From Mycobacterium sp. 1465703.0 (GTDB lineage: Bacteria; Actinomycetota; Actinomycetes; Mycobacteriales; Mycobacteriaceae): a DNA stretch of 40,192 nucleotides. Below are positions 17,501-26,991 of the stretch, one piece after another. Position numbers and translations under genes: made by a program. The stretch is taken from contig NZ_LZKU01000211.1 of assembly GCF_001672975.1 (NCBI RefSeq), forward strand, positions 1 to 40,192. The letters are read 5' to 3'. Under the pieces are notes generated by a model, which had not been told where the DNA came from, ran no database searches, and worked only from the letters and a program-made list of their open reading frames with translations. Within the stretch, counting starts at the first letter, position 1, and every line of letters begins with the position of its first letter.

Positions 17501-18424
17501 ATGCACCCGCCGTATGGACCTGGCACCGGCGGTTTCGGCCCGGTCAGTGCCGGCATCGTCGCCGTGCTCATACTGCTTGCCTGGTCGGCGGTTTTTATTG
17601 CTCGGCGCGGACGGCGGTTACTCGGGCTCTGGGAACGGGCGTCCAACTCCGCCGTCGTCGGCGAAACGCTGACCTGGGTGCGCGACCGGATCGGCACCCG
17701 GGGTCGGGCATTGGCCGGGCGGCTGCCCGCGAGCCAGGTCGCCGGTGTCGCATTGCTTCTCGGGCTGGTCGTGGTGGTAACGCTGGCGGTCGGCTTCACC
17801 GAAGTGCTCGATGACGTGCTCGAAGGCGACGGCATCGCCGGATTCGACCAACCGATGACTCGATGGCTTGCGACCCATCGTGATCTGTGGCTGACCAGCA
17901 CGCTGCGAGCGATAACCGTCGCGGGTGATCCCCCTTTTCTGGTTGTGCTTGCCTTGCCGATCGCCGTTGCCGCCGGTTGGCGGTGCCGGTCGTGGCGGCC
18001 GGTGGTGCTTGCTCTGGTTGGCGGCGCGGGGGTTCCACTGATGCTCTTCACCGCCAAAGTCCTGGTGGGTCGAGACCGCCCGGCCTTGCCCTTCGCCCTG
18101 GTCGACGCGAAAGGGGATTCGTTCCCCTCCGGACACGCAACCGGCACCGCCGCAATCATGGTCCTCTCCGCGTGGATGCTGACCCGCTGGCTGATCCGGT
18201 GGTGGACCGGGCGGGTGCTGGTATGGGCGATCGCGACCGGCGCGGTGTTCGTGATCGGGTTTTCCCGTGTCTATCTGGGCGTCCACTACGTCAGCGATGT
18301 GTTGGCCGGCTGGCTGCTGGGCATGGCGTGGGGCGGCACCGTCGTGCTCGTCGGATCCTGGTGGGACCACACCCGGCGTGCCCGCGTTCACGCGGACGAT
18401 AAGCCGATGCGTGAGCGCCGGTAG
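17501..18424 (+). CDS. PAP2-superfamily membrane phosphatase
   Basis: A 307-residue type 2 phosphatidic acid phosphatase-like protein. All three catalytic motifs are present: C1 KVLVGRDRP (KX6RP), C2 PSGH in SFPSGHAT, and C3 SRVYLGVHYVSD with the catalytic His and Asp. About six transmembrane segments: one N-terminal (residues 16-34), the others from 80 on, with the active site facing the periplasm. Likely substrates are undecaprenyl pyrophosphate or lipid phosphates. The ATG lies 11 bases after ilvA, so it may be co-transcribed with it. It converges with the next gene with only one base between the stop codons. The Mtb counterpart of this spot holds vapBC11 instead. Confidence 0.9.
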   Translation: MHPPYGPGTGGFGPVSAGIVAVLILLAWSAVFIARRGRRLLGLWERASNSAVVGETLTWVRDRIGTRGRALAGRLPASQVAGVALLLGLVVVVTLAVGFTEVLDDVLEGDGIAGFDQPMTRWLATHRDLWLTSTLRAITVAGDPPFLVVLALPIAVAAGWRCRSWRPVVLALVGGAGVPLMLFTAKVLVGRDRPALPFALVDAKGDSFPSGHATGTAAIMVLSAWMLTRWLIRWWTGRVLVWAIATGAVFVIGFSRVYLGVHYVSDVLAGWLLGMAWGGTVVLVGSWWDHTRRARVHADDKPMRERR

Positions 18425-18425
18425 T

Positions 18426-19097
18426 TCAGTGCCCGTGGTTGCGTAGGTATGCCGGCACGGCAGTGCCGGATGCCAGATCGTCGGCCGGCACCGGTGTTCC
18501 GGCCGTCAGGCTCAGCGGCACCACCCCCGCCCAGTGCGGCAGCGGAAGGTCCTCGGGATCGTCGGCCGGAGGACCGCTGCGCACCTTCGCCGACACGTCG
18601 ACGAGGTCGAGCGCGAGCACCCCGGTGGCGGCGAGCTCGCGGGCATCGGGGGCTCTGCAGTCGGCGGCGCGCCCCGGCACCATGTGATCGAGCAGGCAGT
18701 TCAGCGCCCGCAACTTCTCCGCCGGATCGTGGACCACGCGCGCCTCGCCCATCACGACCACCGAGCGGAAGTTCACCGAGTGGTGCATCGCGGATCGTGC
18801 CAGCACCAGCCCGTCGACCAGCGTGACGGTGACGCAAACGGGTAGGCCCGACCCCGAGGCGTTGGCCGCCTTCGCCGCCAACAGCGGGCCGCTGCCGGTC
18901 GAACCGTGCAGGTAGAGCTTCTCGCCGAGTCGGGCATGAGTGGTGGGTAGGACCACCGGCCCGCCGGCGCTCAGGTAGCCCAGATGGCAGATCAGCGCCT
19001 CGTCGAGGATGTCGTGAATGGCGCGACGGTGGTAATGAGCGCGCTCCCGGTAGCGGGTCGGGGTGGTGCGCGCCGTCGGTTCGTATGCGGTGTCCAC
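18426..19097 (-). CDS. Pyridoxamine 5'-phosphate oxidase-like flavin-nucleotide-binding protein
   Basis: A 223-residue split-barrel flavin-binding protein of the NimA/COG3467 type. RAHYHRRAIHDILDEALICHLGYL opens the barrel (RAHYHRRAIH, ALICHLGYL). TTHARLGEKLYLHGST is the phosphate-binding stretch, followed by SVNFRSVVVMGEARVV and a C-terminal region of Pro/Asp-rich loops. Such proteins bind FMN or related cofactors; some reduce nitroimidazoles. GTG start at 19097. It diverges from a MocR regulator across about 40 bases. This is the usual arrangement of a MocR with its target and suggests PLP-sensing control and a role in vitamin B6 or flavin metabolism. Substrate not determined. Confidence 0.85.
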   Translation of the reverse strand: MDTAYEPTARTTPTRYRERAHYHRRAIHDILDEALICHLGYLSAGGPVVLPTTHARLGEKLYLHGSTGSGPLLAAKAANASGSGLPVCVTVTLVDGLVLARSAMHHSVNFRSVVVMGEARVVHDPAEKLRALNCLLDHMVPGRAADCRAPDARELAATGVLALDLVDVSAKVRSGPPADDPEDLPLPHWAGVVPLSLTAGTPVPADDLASGTAVPAYLRNHGH

Positions 19098-19101
19098 GAA
19101 A

Positions 19102-19134
19102 TTGCCCTTATCTGTTGTTCTAGTACATAATGTA
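19102..19134. promoter_or_regulatory. Divergent promoter/operator region of the MocR gene
   Basis: On the plus strand TTGCCC (19102-19107) and CATAAT (19126-19131) are 18 bp apart, with 7 nt to GTG 19139. TACATAATGTA (19124-19134) is an 11-bp palindrome covering the -10. AGTACA occurs twice in direct orientation (19122 and 19144, 22 bp apart), the sort of repeat MocR proteins can bind. All by eye. Confidence 0.5.
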
Positions 19135-19138
19135 TTGC

Positions 19139-20467
19139 GTGCCAGTACAAAAAAGCATAACCGGAGCGGGTGCGGAATCCATAGCCGCCAGCATCGAAGC
19201 GGCGATCTCGGCCGGGTCGCTGGCCCCCGGCGACGCGCTGCCGCCGGTGCGCGAACTGGCCGCGCAACTCGGGGTCAACGCCAACACGGCCGCGGCGGCC
19301 TATCGCGTGCTGCGCGATCGCGGGGCCGTCGAGACCGCAGGCCGGCGCGGTACCCGGGTACGCCATCGCCCGGCGACCACCCCGCGTTCCCTGCTCGGAC
19401 TGGACGTTCCCGCGGGCGTGCGCGACCTGTCGACCGGCAACCCGAACCCGCACCTGCTGCCTGTTGCCAGCGCCCCGCCGGCCGGCCCCGGCGCGGGTCG
19501 CCCGGTGCTCTACGGCGAACCGGCCATCTCGGCGCCGCTGGCCGAGTTCGCCCGCCGCACGCTGTCCGCGGACGGGGTCCCCGCCGATCACCTCGCTGTG
19601 ACCAGTGGCGCCCTGGACGGCATCGAGCGCGCGCTCACCGCACACCTACGCCCCGGCGATCGCGTCGCCGTCGAGGATCCAGGCTGGGCCAACCTATTGG
19701 ATCTGCTTGCCGCGCTGGGTCTTTCGGCGGAGCCGGTGCGGGTCGACGACGACGGGCCGCTGACCGACGACTTGGCCGCGGCGCTGGGTCGCGGGGCGCG
19801 AGCGCTGGTGCTCACCAATCGTGCGCAAAACCCCACGGGCGCTGCGCTTTCGGCGGATCGTGCCGATTCGCTGCGTGAGCTGCTGGCCCGGCGAGGCCCC
19901 GATGTGCTGCTGGTCGAAGACGACCACTGCGCAGGCATTTCCGGTGCACCGCTGCACACGCTGGCCGGCTGCACAGGGCATTGGGCGTTCGTTCGTTCGG
20001 CATCCAAGGCCTACGGCCCGGACCTGCGCGTCGCCGTCCTGGCCGGCGACCAGCGCACCGTCGAGCGGGTGCACGGCCGGTTGCGGCTCGGACCAGGCTG
20101 GGTGAGCCACATCCTGCAGCGGCTCGCCGTCGGTCTGTGGTCCGACCCCGCGGCGGTGCAACTGGTCGCCGACGCCGAGCGGCACTACGCGACCGGCCGG
20201 CGACGGCTGTCCGCCGCCCTGGCCGAACGCGGGTTGCAGGCTTACGGGCGTTCCGGGCTGAACGTGTGGGTGCCGGTTCCCGACGAGGCGGTCGCGGTCT
20301 CCCGGCTGCTCGGCGCGGGCTGGGCGGCGGCGCCGGGCAGCCGGTTCCGGATACAGACGCCGGCGGGTATCCGGATCACCATCTCCGACCTGACTGCCGA
20401 CGAGATCGATCCACTCGCCGACGCGGTTGCCCAGGCGGTGCGCCCGTCCGACCGGCCCCTCGTCTAG
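19139..20467 (+). CDS. MocR-family (GntR wing-helix plus aminotransferase domain) regulator
   Basis: A 442-residue PLP-binding transcription factor. The N-terminal GntR winged helix (about residues 10-75) shows ESIAASIEAAISAGSLAPGD, LPPVRELAAQLGVNANTAAA and a wing ETAGRRGTRV. After a linker, a fold-type I aminotransferase domain follows, with TSGALDGIERAL, VEDPGW and NPTGAALS. The Schiff-base lysine is in RSASKAYGPDLRVAVLAGD (about K290). PLP binding is known for MocR/PdxR regulators; the enzyme activity is usually lost. I prefer GTG 19139 because a -10-like CATAAT lies 7 nt upstream; ATG 19130 would add three residues. It probably regulates the divergent PPOX-like gene. Confidence 0.9.
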   Translation: MPVQKSITGAGAESIAASIEAAISAGSLAPGDALPPVRELAAQLGVNANTAAAAYRVLRDRGAVETAGRRGTRVRHRPATTPRSLLGLDVPAGVRDLSTGNPNPHLLPVASAPPAGPGAGRPVLYGEPAISAPLAEFARRTLSADGVPADHLAVTSGALDGIERALTAHLRPGDRVAVEDPGWANLLDLLAALGLSAEPVRVDDDGPLTDDLAAALGRGARALVLTNRAQNPTGAALSADRADSLRELLARRGPDVLLVEDDHCAGISGAPLHTLAGCTGHWAFVRSASKAYGPDLRVAVLAGDQRTVERVHGRLRLGPGWVSHILQRLAVGLWSDPAAVQLVADAERHYATGRRRLSAALAERGLQAYGRSGLNVWVPVPDEAVAVSRLLGAGWAAAPGSRFRIQTPAGIRITISDLTADEIDPLADAVAQAVRPSDRPLV

Positions 20468-20474
20468 CCGCGGC

Positions 20475-20660
20475 TCAACTGTCGTCATCGGCGGCCCCGA
20501 GCCCGGGACCGCGCCACAACAGTTCGACGCTCGGATGCGCGGGCACGTCGTGGCGCGCGGTCGGCGCGCCCGGTTTCTTAGCACGGCGGCCCGACTTGTG
20601 CAGGCAGATCCGTCGCAGTGGGTGGCCGAATTCGGATTGACTCATGTCCGGCATCATCAC
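20475..20660 (-). CDS. Possible small protein of 61 residues or fewer, unrecognised
   Basis: An open frame on the minus strand between mocR and treZ with GC-rich third positions in its second half, as expected for real coding sequence. It carries a basic centre (RRICLHKSGRRAKKPGAP) and ends GPGLGAADDDS. Starts at 20660 or, more likely, at the sixth codon (20645). No known family; one cysteine, no signal peptide. The opposite strand is also open, so this may be chance in GC-rich DNA. Confidence 0.3.
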   Translation of the reverse strand: MMMPDMSQSEFGHPLRRICLHKSGRRAKKPGAPTARHDVPAHPSVELLWRGPGLGAADDDS

Positions 20661-20701
20661 GGTCAGCCGCCACGGCCGCTAATCAGTTATCCACAGCCCG
20701 C

Positions 20702-22432
20702 TCACACCGACAGGATGGCGAACGAATGGCCTTGTAGCACAGTGCCGTCGGCGTCGACGGCCGGTTCGTCCCAGGCCAGTACCACCTCGCCGCTGACCGG
20801 AACCCGCACCTGCTCGGCGCCGAGATTGCACACGATGCGCAGCCGGCCCCGGGACACCGCGATCCAGCCTTGGCCCTCGTCGTAATCGATCGTGAGATTG
20901 TCCAACCAGGGATCGGCCATGTCGGGATGGTTGCGGCGCAACGCGATCAGGTCGCGGTATAGGCGGAGCAGCCGGGCGTGTTCACCGGTGTCCACCTCAG
21001 CCCAGTCCAGCTTGGAGCGCGCAAACGTCTGCGGGTCCTGCGGGTCGGGGATCTCGTCGGCGTCCCAGCCGTGTTCGGCGAACTCGGCTTTGCGTCCTTC
21101 GGCGGTGGCCCGGGCCAGCTCCGGTTCGGGATGCGAGCTGAAGAATTGGAACGGGGTCGAGGCGGCGTACTCCTCACCCATGAAAAGCATGGTGGTGTAG
21201 GGCGATCCGAGCGCGAGTGCCGCCTTGATGGCCAGCTGGCCGCCGGTCAGGTTCTGCGACGGCCGGTCTCCCAGGGCGCGGTTGCCGACCTGATCGTGTG
21301 TGCAGGTGTAGGCGACCAGCCGGGTGGCCGGAATGCCGGATTTCTCGCTGGTGTCCAGTGGCCGTCCATGCCGGCGATGCCGGAACGACGAGTAGGTCGC
21401 GGCGTGGAAGAAGCCGTGGCGCAGCGTCTGGGCCAGGGTGGGCAGGCTGCCGAAGTCGCCGTAGTAGCCCTGACGCTCGCCCGATACCGCGGTGTGGATG
21501 GCGTGATGGATGTCATCGGCCCATTGCCCGGTCAGGCCGTAGCCCCCACGATCGCGTGGCGTGATCAGCCGCGGGTCGTTCAGGTCGCTCTCCGCGATCA
21601 GCGATAGCGGGCGTCCCAATTGCTCTGCCAGCCAATCGGTTTCGGTAGCAAGCTCCTCGAGGATGTGGATCGCGGTGGTGTCCACCAGGGCGTGGACGGC
21701 GTCCAGGCGCAGGCCGTCGGCGTGGAAATCGCGCATCCAGCGCAACGCGCACCCGATGATGTAGCGGCGGACCTCGTCGGAGTCGGCGTCGGCGATGTTG
21801 ATGCCTTCACCCCAGGGATTGCTCGCCGACGACAGGTAGGGCCCGTACCGCGGCAAGTAGTTCCCGGACGGACCGAGGTGGTTGAAGACCGCGTCGATCA
21901 GCACCCCCAAGCCCTTGGCGTGGCAGGCGTCGACGAAGCGCACCAGCCCGTCGGGACCGCCGTAGGGTTCGTGCACGCTGTACCACAGCACGCCGTCGTA
22001 TCCCCAACCATGAGTCCCGGCAAAGGAGTTCACCGGCATAAGCTCAACGAAGTCCACGCCGAGATCGACCAGATAGTCCAGCTTCTCGATGGCCGAGTCG
22101 AAGGTTCCGGCTTCTGTGAAGGTGCCCAGGTGCAGTTCGTAGATCACCGCGCCTTCGACCGGGCGACCGGCCCACCCGGAGTCGGTCCACGTCGCTGCGG
22201 CCGGATCCCACAACTGCGAACGGGCGTGCACACCGTCGGGCTGACGGGGTGAGCGCGGGTCGGGCAGCACCGTGGGATCGTCATCGAGCAGATAGCCGTA
22301 GCGGGCGTCCGGCGCGGTGTCCACCACCGCATGCCACCAGCCGTCATTCGAGCGCGTCATCGTGTGCACCTGGCCGTCGACGTCGAGCCGAACCAGTGCC
22401 GGCTTGGGCGCCCAGACCCGGAATTCAGTCAT
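20702..22432 (-). CDS. treZ: Malto-oligosyltrehalose trehalohydrolase TreZ
   Basis: GH13 enzyme that releases trehalose from malto-oligosyltrehalose, the last step of the TreX-TreY-TreZ route; 576 residues. An N-terminal beta-sandwich (CBM48-like, VWAPKPALVRLDV) precedes the barrel. Catalytic residues: nucleophile D244 in GLRLDAVHAL, acid/base E281 in LIAESDLND, and transition-state D380 in CTHDQVGNR. ATG at 22432 lies inside the end of treY (8-base overlap), so translation is coupled. The C-terminal beta-domain is complete. Cytosolic. In mycobacteria trehalose made this way from glycogen feeds mycolate-carrier lipids and stress protection. Confidence 0.96.
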   Translation of the reverse strand: MTEFRVWAPKPALVRLDVDGQVHTMTRSNDGWWHAVVDTAPDARYGYLLDDDPTVLPDPRSPRQPDGVHARSQLWDPAAATWTDSGWAGRPVEGAVIYELHLGTFTEAGTFDSAIEKLDYLVDLGVDFVELMPVNSFAGTHGWGYDGVLWYSVHEPYGGPDGLVRFVDACHAKGLGVLIDAVFNHLGPSGNYLPRYGPYLSSASNPWGEGINIADADSDEVRRYIIGCALRWMRDFHADGLRLDAVHALVDTTAIHILEELATETDWLAEQLGRPLSLIAESDLNDPRLITPRDRGGYGLTGQWADDIHHAIHTAVSGERQGYYGDFGSLPTLAQTLRHGFFHAATYSSFRHRRHGRPLDTSEKSGIPATRLVAYTCTHDQVGNRALGDRPSQNLTGGQLAIKAALALGSPYTTMLFMGEEYAASTPFQFFSSHPEPELARATAEGRKAEFAEHGWDADEIPDPQDPQTFARSKLDWAEVDTGEHARLLRLYRDLIALRRNHPDMADPWLDNLTIDYDEGQGWIAVSRGRLRIVCNLGAEQVRVPVSGEVVLAWDEPAVDADGTVLQGHSFAILSV

Positions 22433-24725
22433 GGTGGCGCTCCAGCAACGCCACCGGCAGGTCGGCGAACAACTGGGCCGCCGATGTCGGCCCGTCGGCG
22501 ATCACCCCGGTGAGCGTGTCTTTCCAGGTTCCGTCCGGGAGCGGCAAAACCGCATTGCCCCAGCCGGTTTCGGCCAGCCGCACAGTCCATCTGGCCACCG
22601 CCACCACGATGTCCTCGCCGCGGCGGAAGGCCAGCACGTGATCGCTGGCATCACCGTTGGCCAGCACCGGGACGTAGTCGCCGTGCAGGAAGGTGTCCGG
22701 ATAGCGGCGGCGGATGCGCAGCGCCGTGGTGACGACCCGGATCTTCGGGTGCTCCAGCGCCTGCAGGGCCGCGCGCCGGGCCGGATAATCGACCGCGCGG
22801 CGATTGTCCGGGTCGACCAGGCTGTCATCCCACAGCTCGGTGCCCTGGTACACATCGGGGATCCCGGGCACGGTCAGCGCCAGCAGCTTCTGGGCCAAAG
22901 CGTCACTGGCCGCATGCGGATTGAGTTGGGCGACAAGCTCGGTCAGCTGACCGGCTACCGGACCGTCGAGCACGGAGTCCAGCCATCGGTGCACCGCGTC
23001 CTCGAATGCGGCGTCCGGGTCGTTCCACGAGGTATGCCAGGCCGCTTCCCGGATGGCCTTCTCGCTGTAGCTGTGCAGCCGGTCACGCAGCTCGGCGGTG
23101 ACCTCGCCGTTGACCGGCCATATACCGAAGATGTTCTGCCACAGGAACTGTCCGGTTGCCGGATCGGGGGAGGGGGCTTCGATCTCCCAGCGGGCGACGA
23201 ACTCGGTCCACAGCGACGGCACCTGTGAGAGCACCGAAATCCGGGCCCGAACATCCTCGCCGCGTTTGGTGTCATGAGTGGTCAGCGTCGTCATCGTGCG
23301 CGGCCACAACCGGGCACGGTTGGCGGCGCTGAGATGGAATTCGGCCGCTCCGACACCGAAGCGTTGCGGCTCGCTACCCACCTCGTTCAGCGAAACCAGC
23401 CGGGCGTCACGGTAGAACAGGCAATCCTCGACGGACTTGGCGGTGACGGCCCCGCAGAGCTGCTGTAACCGCGTGGCCGGCTCGCCGCCGCGGGCCAGGG
23501 CCGCGGCCAGCACCTGCAGCGCGGGGCCCAACTCCGGTGCGGCCGCCTCGGTTTCGGCCAACGCGGCGGGCAGCATGGCAACCAGTCCGGGGTAGTCGCT
23601 GCGGTAGACCTCGATATGGCTCAGCAGGGCGGCAACCGCTCCGGGCAGCAGCGGGTGATCGGCGCCCGCGGCGGCCACGATGCTGCGCCGCAGCCTGCGC
23701 AGTTCGCTTGCCAAAGTTTCGGTGGCCGAACGGATCTTGAGGTCCACCAGCATGGCAGGCATCGCCTGGTAGTCCACGCCGGCGGATTCCACCAGCGCGG
23801 TCAGTGCCGGGGCGCCGTTGGGATCCACCAGCACTCCGCCGATTTCGCGCAGCACGTCATAACCGGTGGTGCCGTCGACGGGCAGGGTGGGCTCGAGCGC
23901 CTCGTCGACGGCCAGAATCTTCTCGATCACGATCCAGGCCTCCGGGCCGGTCAATTCGCGCAGCCAGGCCAGATATCCGCACGGATCGGACAGGCCGTCG
24001 GGGTGATCGATGCGGATGCCGTCGACGAGTCCCTCGGTGAACCACCGCGCGACTTCGGCGTGGGTGGCGTCGAAGACAGCACGGTCCTCTTGACGCAACC
24101 CCGCCAGCGAGGTGATCGAGAAGAACCGGCGGTAGCCGCACACCCCGTTTCGCCAGCCGACCAGCCGGTAGTGCTGGCGGTCGTGCACCTCCGGGCCGCT
24201 GCCCTCCCCGGTGCCGGGCGCGATCGGCAGCGCCAGATCGCCCAGCCGCAGCAGGTCCCCGTCGACGGTGAGGCCGGCGGCGTCGTCGTCGGATCCCAGC
24301 ACCGGCAGCACGATGCGGCCGTCGTCATCGAGGTTCCAGTCGATGTCGAAATACGTTGCGTAGGGCGACGAACGACCGTTCCGCAGGACATCCCACCACC
24401 ACGGGTTCTGCTGAGGCTGATCGATGCCCACATGGTTGGGCACGATGTCGACGATCAGTCCCAGTCCACGAGCCCGGGCCGCCGCCGACAACCGCGCCAA
24501 GCCCTCGGCGCCGCCGATCTCGGCGGACACCGTGGTGGGGTCGGTGACGTCGTAGCCATGGCTCGATCCCGTGGTCGCGGTCGTGATCGGCGACAGGTAC
24601 AGGTGCGAGACCCCAAGGTCTTTCAAATAGTCCAGCAGATTTTCGGCGTCGGCGAAGGTGAAAGCGAACCCACTGGATTCACCACGCAGTTGCAGCCGGT
24701 AGGTCGAGATGACGGGTAAAGCCAT
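22425..24725 (-). CDS. treY: Malto-oligosyltrehalose synthase TreY
   Basis: GH13 isomerase that turns the reducing-end alpha-1,4 bond of maltodextrins into the alpha,alpha-1,1 bond of a trehalosyl end; 766 residues, normal for the family. The barrel starts at once (STYRLQLR), with SPITTATTGSSHGYDV and VDIVPNHVG. Catalytic D240 in GIRIDHPDGL, E268 in IVIEKILA and D485 in TTHDTKRGEDVRAR, the last motif being typical of TreY. It starts 3 bases after the treX stop and overlaps treZ by 8 bases, so treX-treY-treZ is a tight operon read from treX. Confidence 0.96.
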   Translation of the reverse strand: MALPVISTYRLQLRGESSGFAFTFADAENLLDYLKDLGVSHLYLSPITTATTGSSHGYDVTDPTTVSAEIGGAEGLARLSAAARARGLGLIVDIVPNHVGIDQPQQNPWWWDVLRNGRSSPYATYFDIDWNLDDDGRIVLPVLGSDDDAAGLTVDGDLLRLGDLALPIAPGTGEGSGPEVHDRQHYRLVGWRNGVCGYRRFFSITSLAGLRQEDRAVFDATHAEVARWFTEGLVDGIRIDHPDGLSDPCGYLAWLRELTGPEAWIVIEKILAVDEALEPTLPVDGTTGYDVLREIGGVLVDPNGAPALTALVESAGVDYQAMPAMLVDLKIRSATETLASELRRLRRSIVAAAGADHPLLPGAVAALLSHIEVYRSDYPGLVAMLPAALAETEAAAPELGPALQVLAAALARGGEPATRLQQLCGAVTAKSVEDCLFYRDARLVSLNEVGSEPQRFGVGAAEFHLSAANRARLWPRTMTTLTTHDTKRGEDVRARISVLSQVPSLWTEFVARWEIEAPSPDPATGQFLWQNIFGIWPVNGEVTAELRDRLHSYSEKAIREAAWHTSWNDPDAAFEDAVHRWLDSVLDGPVAGQLTELVAQLNPHAASDALAQKLLALTVPGIPDVYQGTELWDDSLVDPDNRRAVDYPARRAALQALEHPKIRVVTTALRIRRRYPDTFLHGDYVPVLANGDASDHVLAFRRGEDIVVAVARWTVRLAETGWGNAVLPLPDGTWKDTLTGVIADGPTSAAQLFADLPVALLERHHD

Positions 24726-24728
24726 GCG

Positions 24729-26930
24729 TCACTGCGTCTTACGCAATACCAGCAGCGAACGCGACGGCAGTGACACCTTCTCTTCGGCGGTTACCACCTG
24801 TTCGACTCCTTCTTTGCGGCCCGTCGGTTCGTTGGTGTCCAGTTCCACGGTCCACTCTTTCGCGTAGTCGCTGTTGGGCGTCACGAAATCCACCGCGTCT
24901 TCACCGGCGTTGAAACACAACAGGAATGAGTCGTCCACCACCCGCTCGCCCCGGGCGTTCGGTGCGCTGATGGCCTCACCGTTGAGGAACACCGCCACGC
25001 ACTTGTGAATGCTTTCGCCCCAGTCCTCATGTGTCATCTCGCGGCTGCTTGGGTTCAGCCAGGCGATGTCGCGCACCTCGTCGCCACTGCGGATCGGCTC
25101 ACCCTCGAAAAAGCGGCGCCGCCGAAACACCGGATGGCGCTTACGCAGCGTGCTGACTCTGCGCGCGAACGCCAGCAGGTCGGCATTCTTGTCGACCAAA
25201 GTCCAGTCCATCCAAGACAATTCGGAGTCCTGGCAGTACACGTTGTTGTTGCCGTTCTGGGTGCGCCCGAACTCGTCACCGTGGGCGATCATCGGCGTGC
25301 CCTGGCTGAGCATCAGGGTCGCCCAGAAGTTGCGCATCTGGCGGAAGCGCAGTTCGTTGATGTCAGGGTCGTCGGTGGGGCCTTCCACGCCGCAGTTCCA
25401 TGATCGGTTGTGGCTTTCCCCGTCCCGGTTGTCCTCCCCGTTGGCCAGGTTGTGTTTTTCGTTGTAGGACACCAGGTCGTTGAGGGTGAATCCGTCGTGG
25501 GCGGTGACGAAGTTGATGCTGGCGCTGGGGCGCCGGCCGGTCGCCTCGTACAGGTCCGACGACCCGGTCAGCCGGGAAGCGAACTCGCCCAGGATTGCGG
25601 GCTCGCCCCGCCAGTAATCGCGCACAGTATCGCGATACTTCCCGTTCCACTCGGTCCACAAACCCGGGAAATTCCCGACTTGGTAGCCGCCCTCGCCGAC
25701 GTCCCACGGTTCGGCGATCAGTTTGACCTGGCTGACGATCGGATCCTGCTGCACCAGATCGAAGAACGCGCTCAATCGGTCGACGTCGTGCAGTTCGCGG
25801 GCCAACGTGGCGGCCAGGTCGAAGCGGAAGCCGTCCACGTGCATCTCGGTCACCCAGTAGCGCAGGGAGTCCATGATCAGCTGCAGCACGTGCGGATGCC
25901 GTGGGTTCAGGCTGTTGCCGGTGCCGGTGTAGTCCTTGTAGAGCCGCAGGTCGTTGTCCATCAGCCGGTAGTAGGCGGCGTTGTCGATGCCGCGGAAGTT
26001 GATGGTCGGGCCGAGATGGTTGCCCTCGGCGGTGTGGTTGTACACCACGTCGAGGATCACCTCGATGCCGGCTTCATGGAAGCTGCGCACCATCGACTTG
26101 AACTCGGGGACGCTGGACTTTCGGTTGGCCGCATACTCGTTGTTCGGCGCGAAGAACCCAAATGTGTTGTATCCCCAGTAGTTCCGCAAACCCAGATCCA
26201 GCAGCCGGAAGTCGTGCATGAACTGGTGCACCGGCATCAGCTCGATGGCAGTCACCCGCAGTGATTTGAGGTGGTCGATGACCGCCGGGTGGGCCAGGCC
26301 GGCGTAGGTGCCGCGCAACTCCTCGGGGATGCTCGGATGGGTTTGCGTCATGCCCTTGACGTGGGCCTCGTAGATGACCGTCTCGTGGTACGGGGTGAGC
26401 GGCGCCCGGTCAGAACCCCAGTCGAAGAACGGGTTGCTCACCACACTGGTCATGGTGTGGCCCAGCGAGTCGATCATCGGCGGAATGCCCGGGTCGGCGC
26501 CATCGGCGTTGGGCCCGTCCGGGTTGACGGCCTTCATGTCGTAGGAGAACAGCGCCGGACCGAAGGTGAAATCGCCGTGAAATGCCTTGCCGTACGGGTC
26601 GAGCAGCAGCTTGCTCGGGTCGCAACGGTGACCGGCCGCCGGTTCGAAGGGGCCGTAGACGCGAAAGCCGTAGCGCTGCCCCGGGGTGATGTTGGGCAGA
26701 TAGGCGTGCCAGACGAATCCGTCCACCTCCTCGAGCGGAATTCGTGATTCACTGCCCTGGTCGTCGATCAGGCACAGCTCGACCTTCTCGGCGATTTCGG
26801 AGAACAACGAGAAGTTGGTTCCCGCGCCGTCGTAGGCGGCGCCGAGCGGATACGGGTTTCCCGGCCACACGGTGGCGAGTTTGGGTTCGCGGTTACCGCC
26901 TGCTGCTGAAGCGGGACTGTTGGTTGACAC
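24729..26930 (-). CDS. treX: Glycogen debranching enzyme TreX/GlgX
   Basis: GH13 isoamylase-type enzyme that hydrolyses alpha-1,6 branches of glycogen, supplying linear maltodextrin to TreY; 733 residues (Mtb TreX about 721). An N-terminal CBM48 domain (NPYPLGAAYDGAGTNFSLFS) precedes the barrel. Catalytic residues are D371 in GFRFDLAATL, E407 in LIAEPWDVG and D479 in TAHDGFTLND. The start codon is GTG. First gene of the treX-treY-treZ operon; 61 bases separate it from the upstream acyltransferase gene on the same strand, so a promoter could lie there although I see no clear -10. Confidence 0.95.
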   Translation of the reverse strand: MSTNSPASAAGGNREPKLATVWPGNPYPLGAAYDGAGTNFSLFSEIAEKVELCLIDDQGSESRIPLEEVDGFVWHAYLPNITPGQRYGFRVYGPFEPAAGHRCDPSKLLLDPYGKAFHGDFTFGPALFSYDMKAVNPDGPNADGADPGIPPMIDSLGHTMTSVVSNPFFDWGSDRAPLTPYHETVIYEAHVKGMTQTHPSIPEELRGTYAGLAHPAVIDHLKSLRVTAIELMPVHQFMHDFRLLDLGLRNYWGYNTFGFFAPNNEYAANRKSSVPEFKSMVRSFHEAGIEVILDVVYNHTAEGNHLGPTINFRGIDNAAYYRLMDNDLRLYKDYTGTGNSLNPRHPHVLQLIMDSLRYWVTEMHVDGFRFDLAATLARELHDVDRLSAFFDLVQQDPIVSQVKLIAEPWDVGEGGYQVGNFPGLWTEWNGKYRDTVRDYWRGEPAILGEFASRLTGSSDLYEATGRRPSASINFVTAHDGFTLNDLVSYNEKHNLANGEDNRDGESHNRSWNCGVEGPTDDPDINELRFRQMRNFWATLMLSQGTPMIAHGDEFGRTQNGNNNVYCQDSELSWMDWTLVDKNADLLAFARRVSTLRKRHPVFRRRRFFEGEPIRSGDEVRDIAWLNPSSREMTHEDWGESIHKCVAVFLNGEAISAPNARGERVVDDSFLLCFNAGEDAVDFVTPNSDYAKEWTVELDTNEPTGRKEGVEQVVTAEEKVSLPSRSLLVLRKTQ

Positions 26931-26991
26931 CGTTCGACTTTATCCGTGCGGTGTTACGCCCACGCGCGCTAGCGGCCAGGAGTAAGCCGGC

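Noticed and set aside
23616..24719. A 367-codon plus-strand frame opposite treY
   Set aside because: Antisense shadow of treY with no domain and no plausible promoter; treY is certain.
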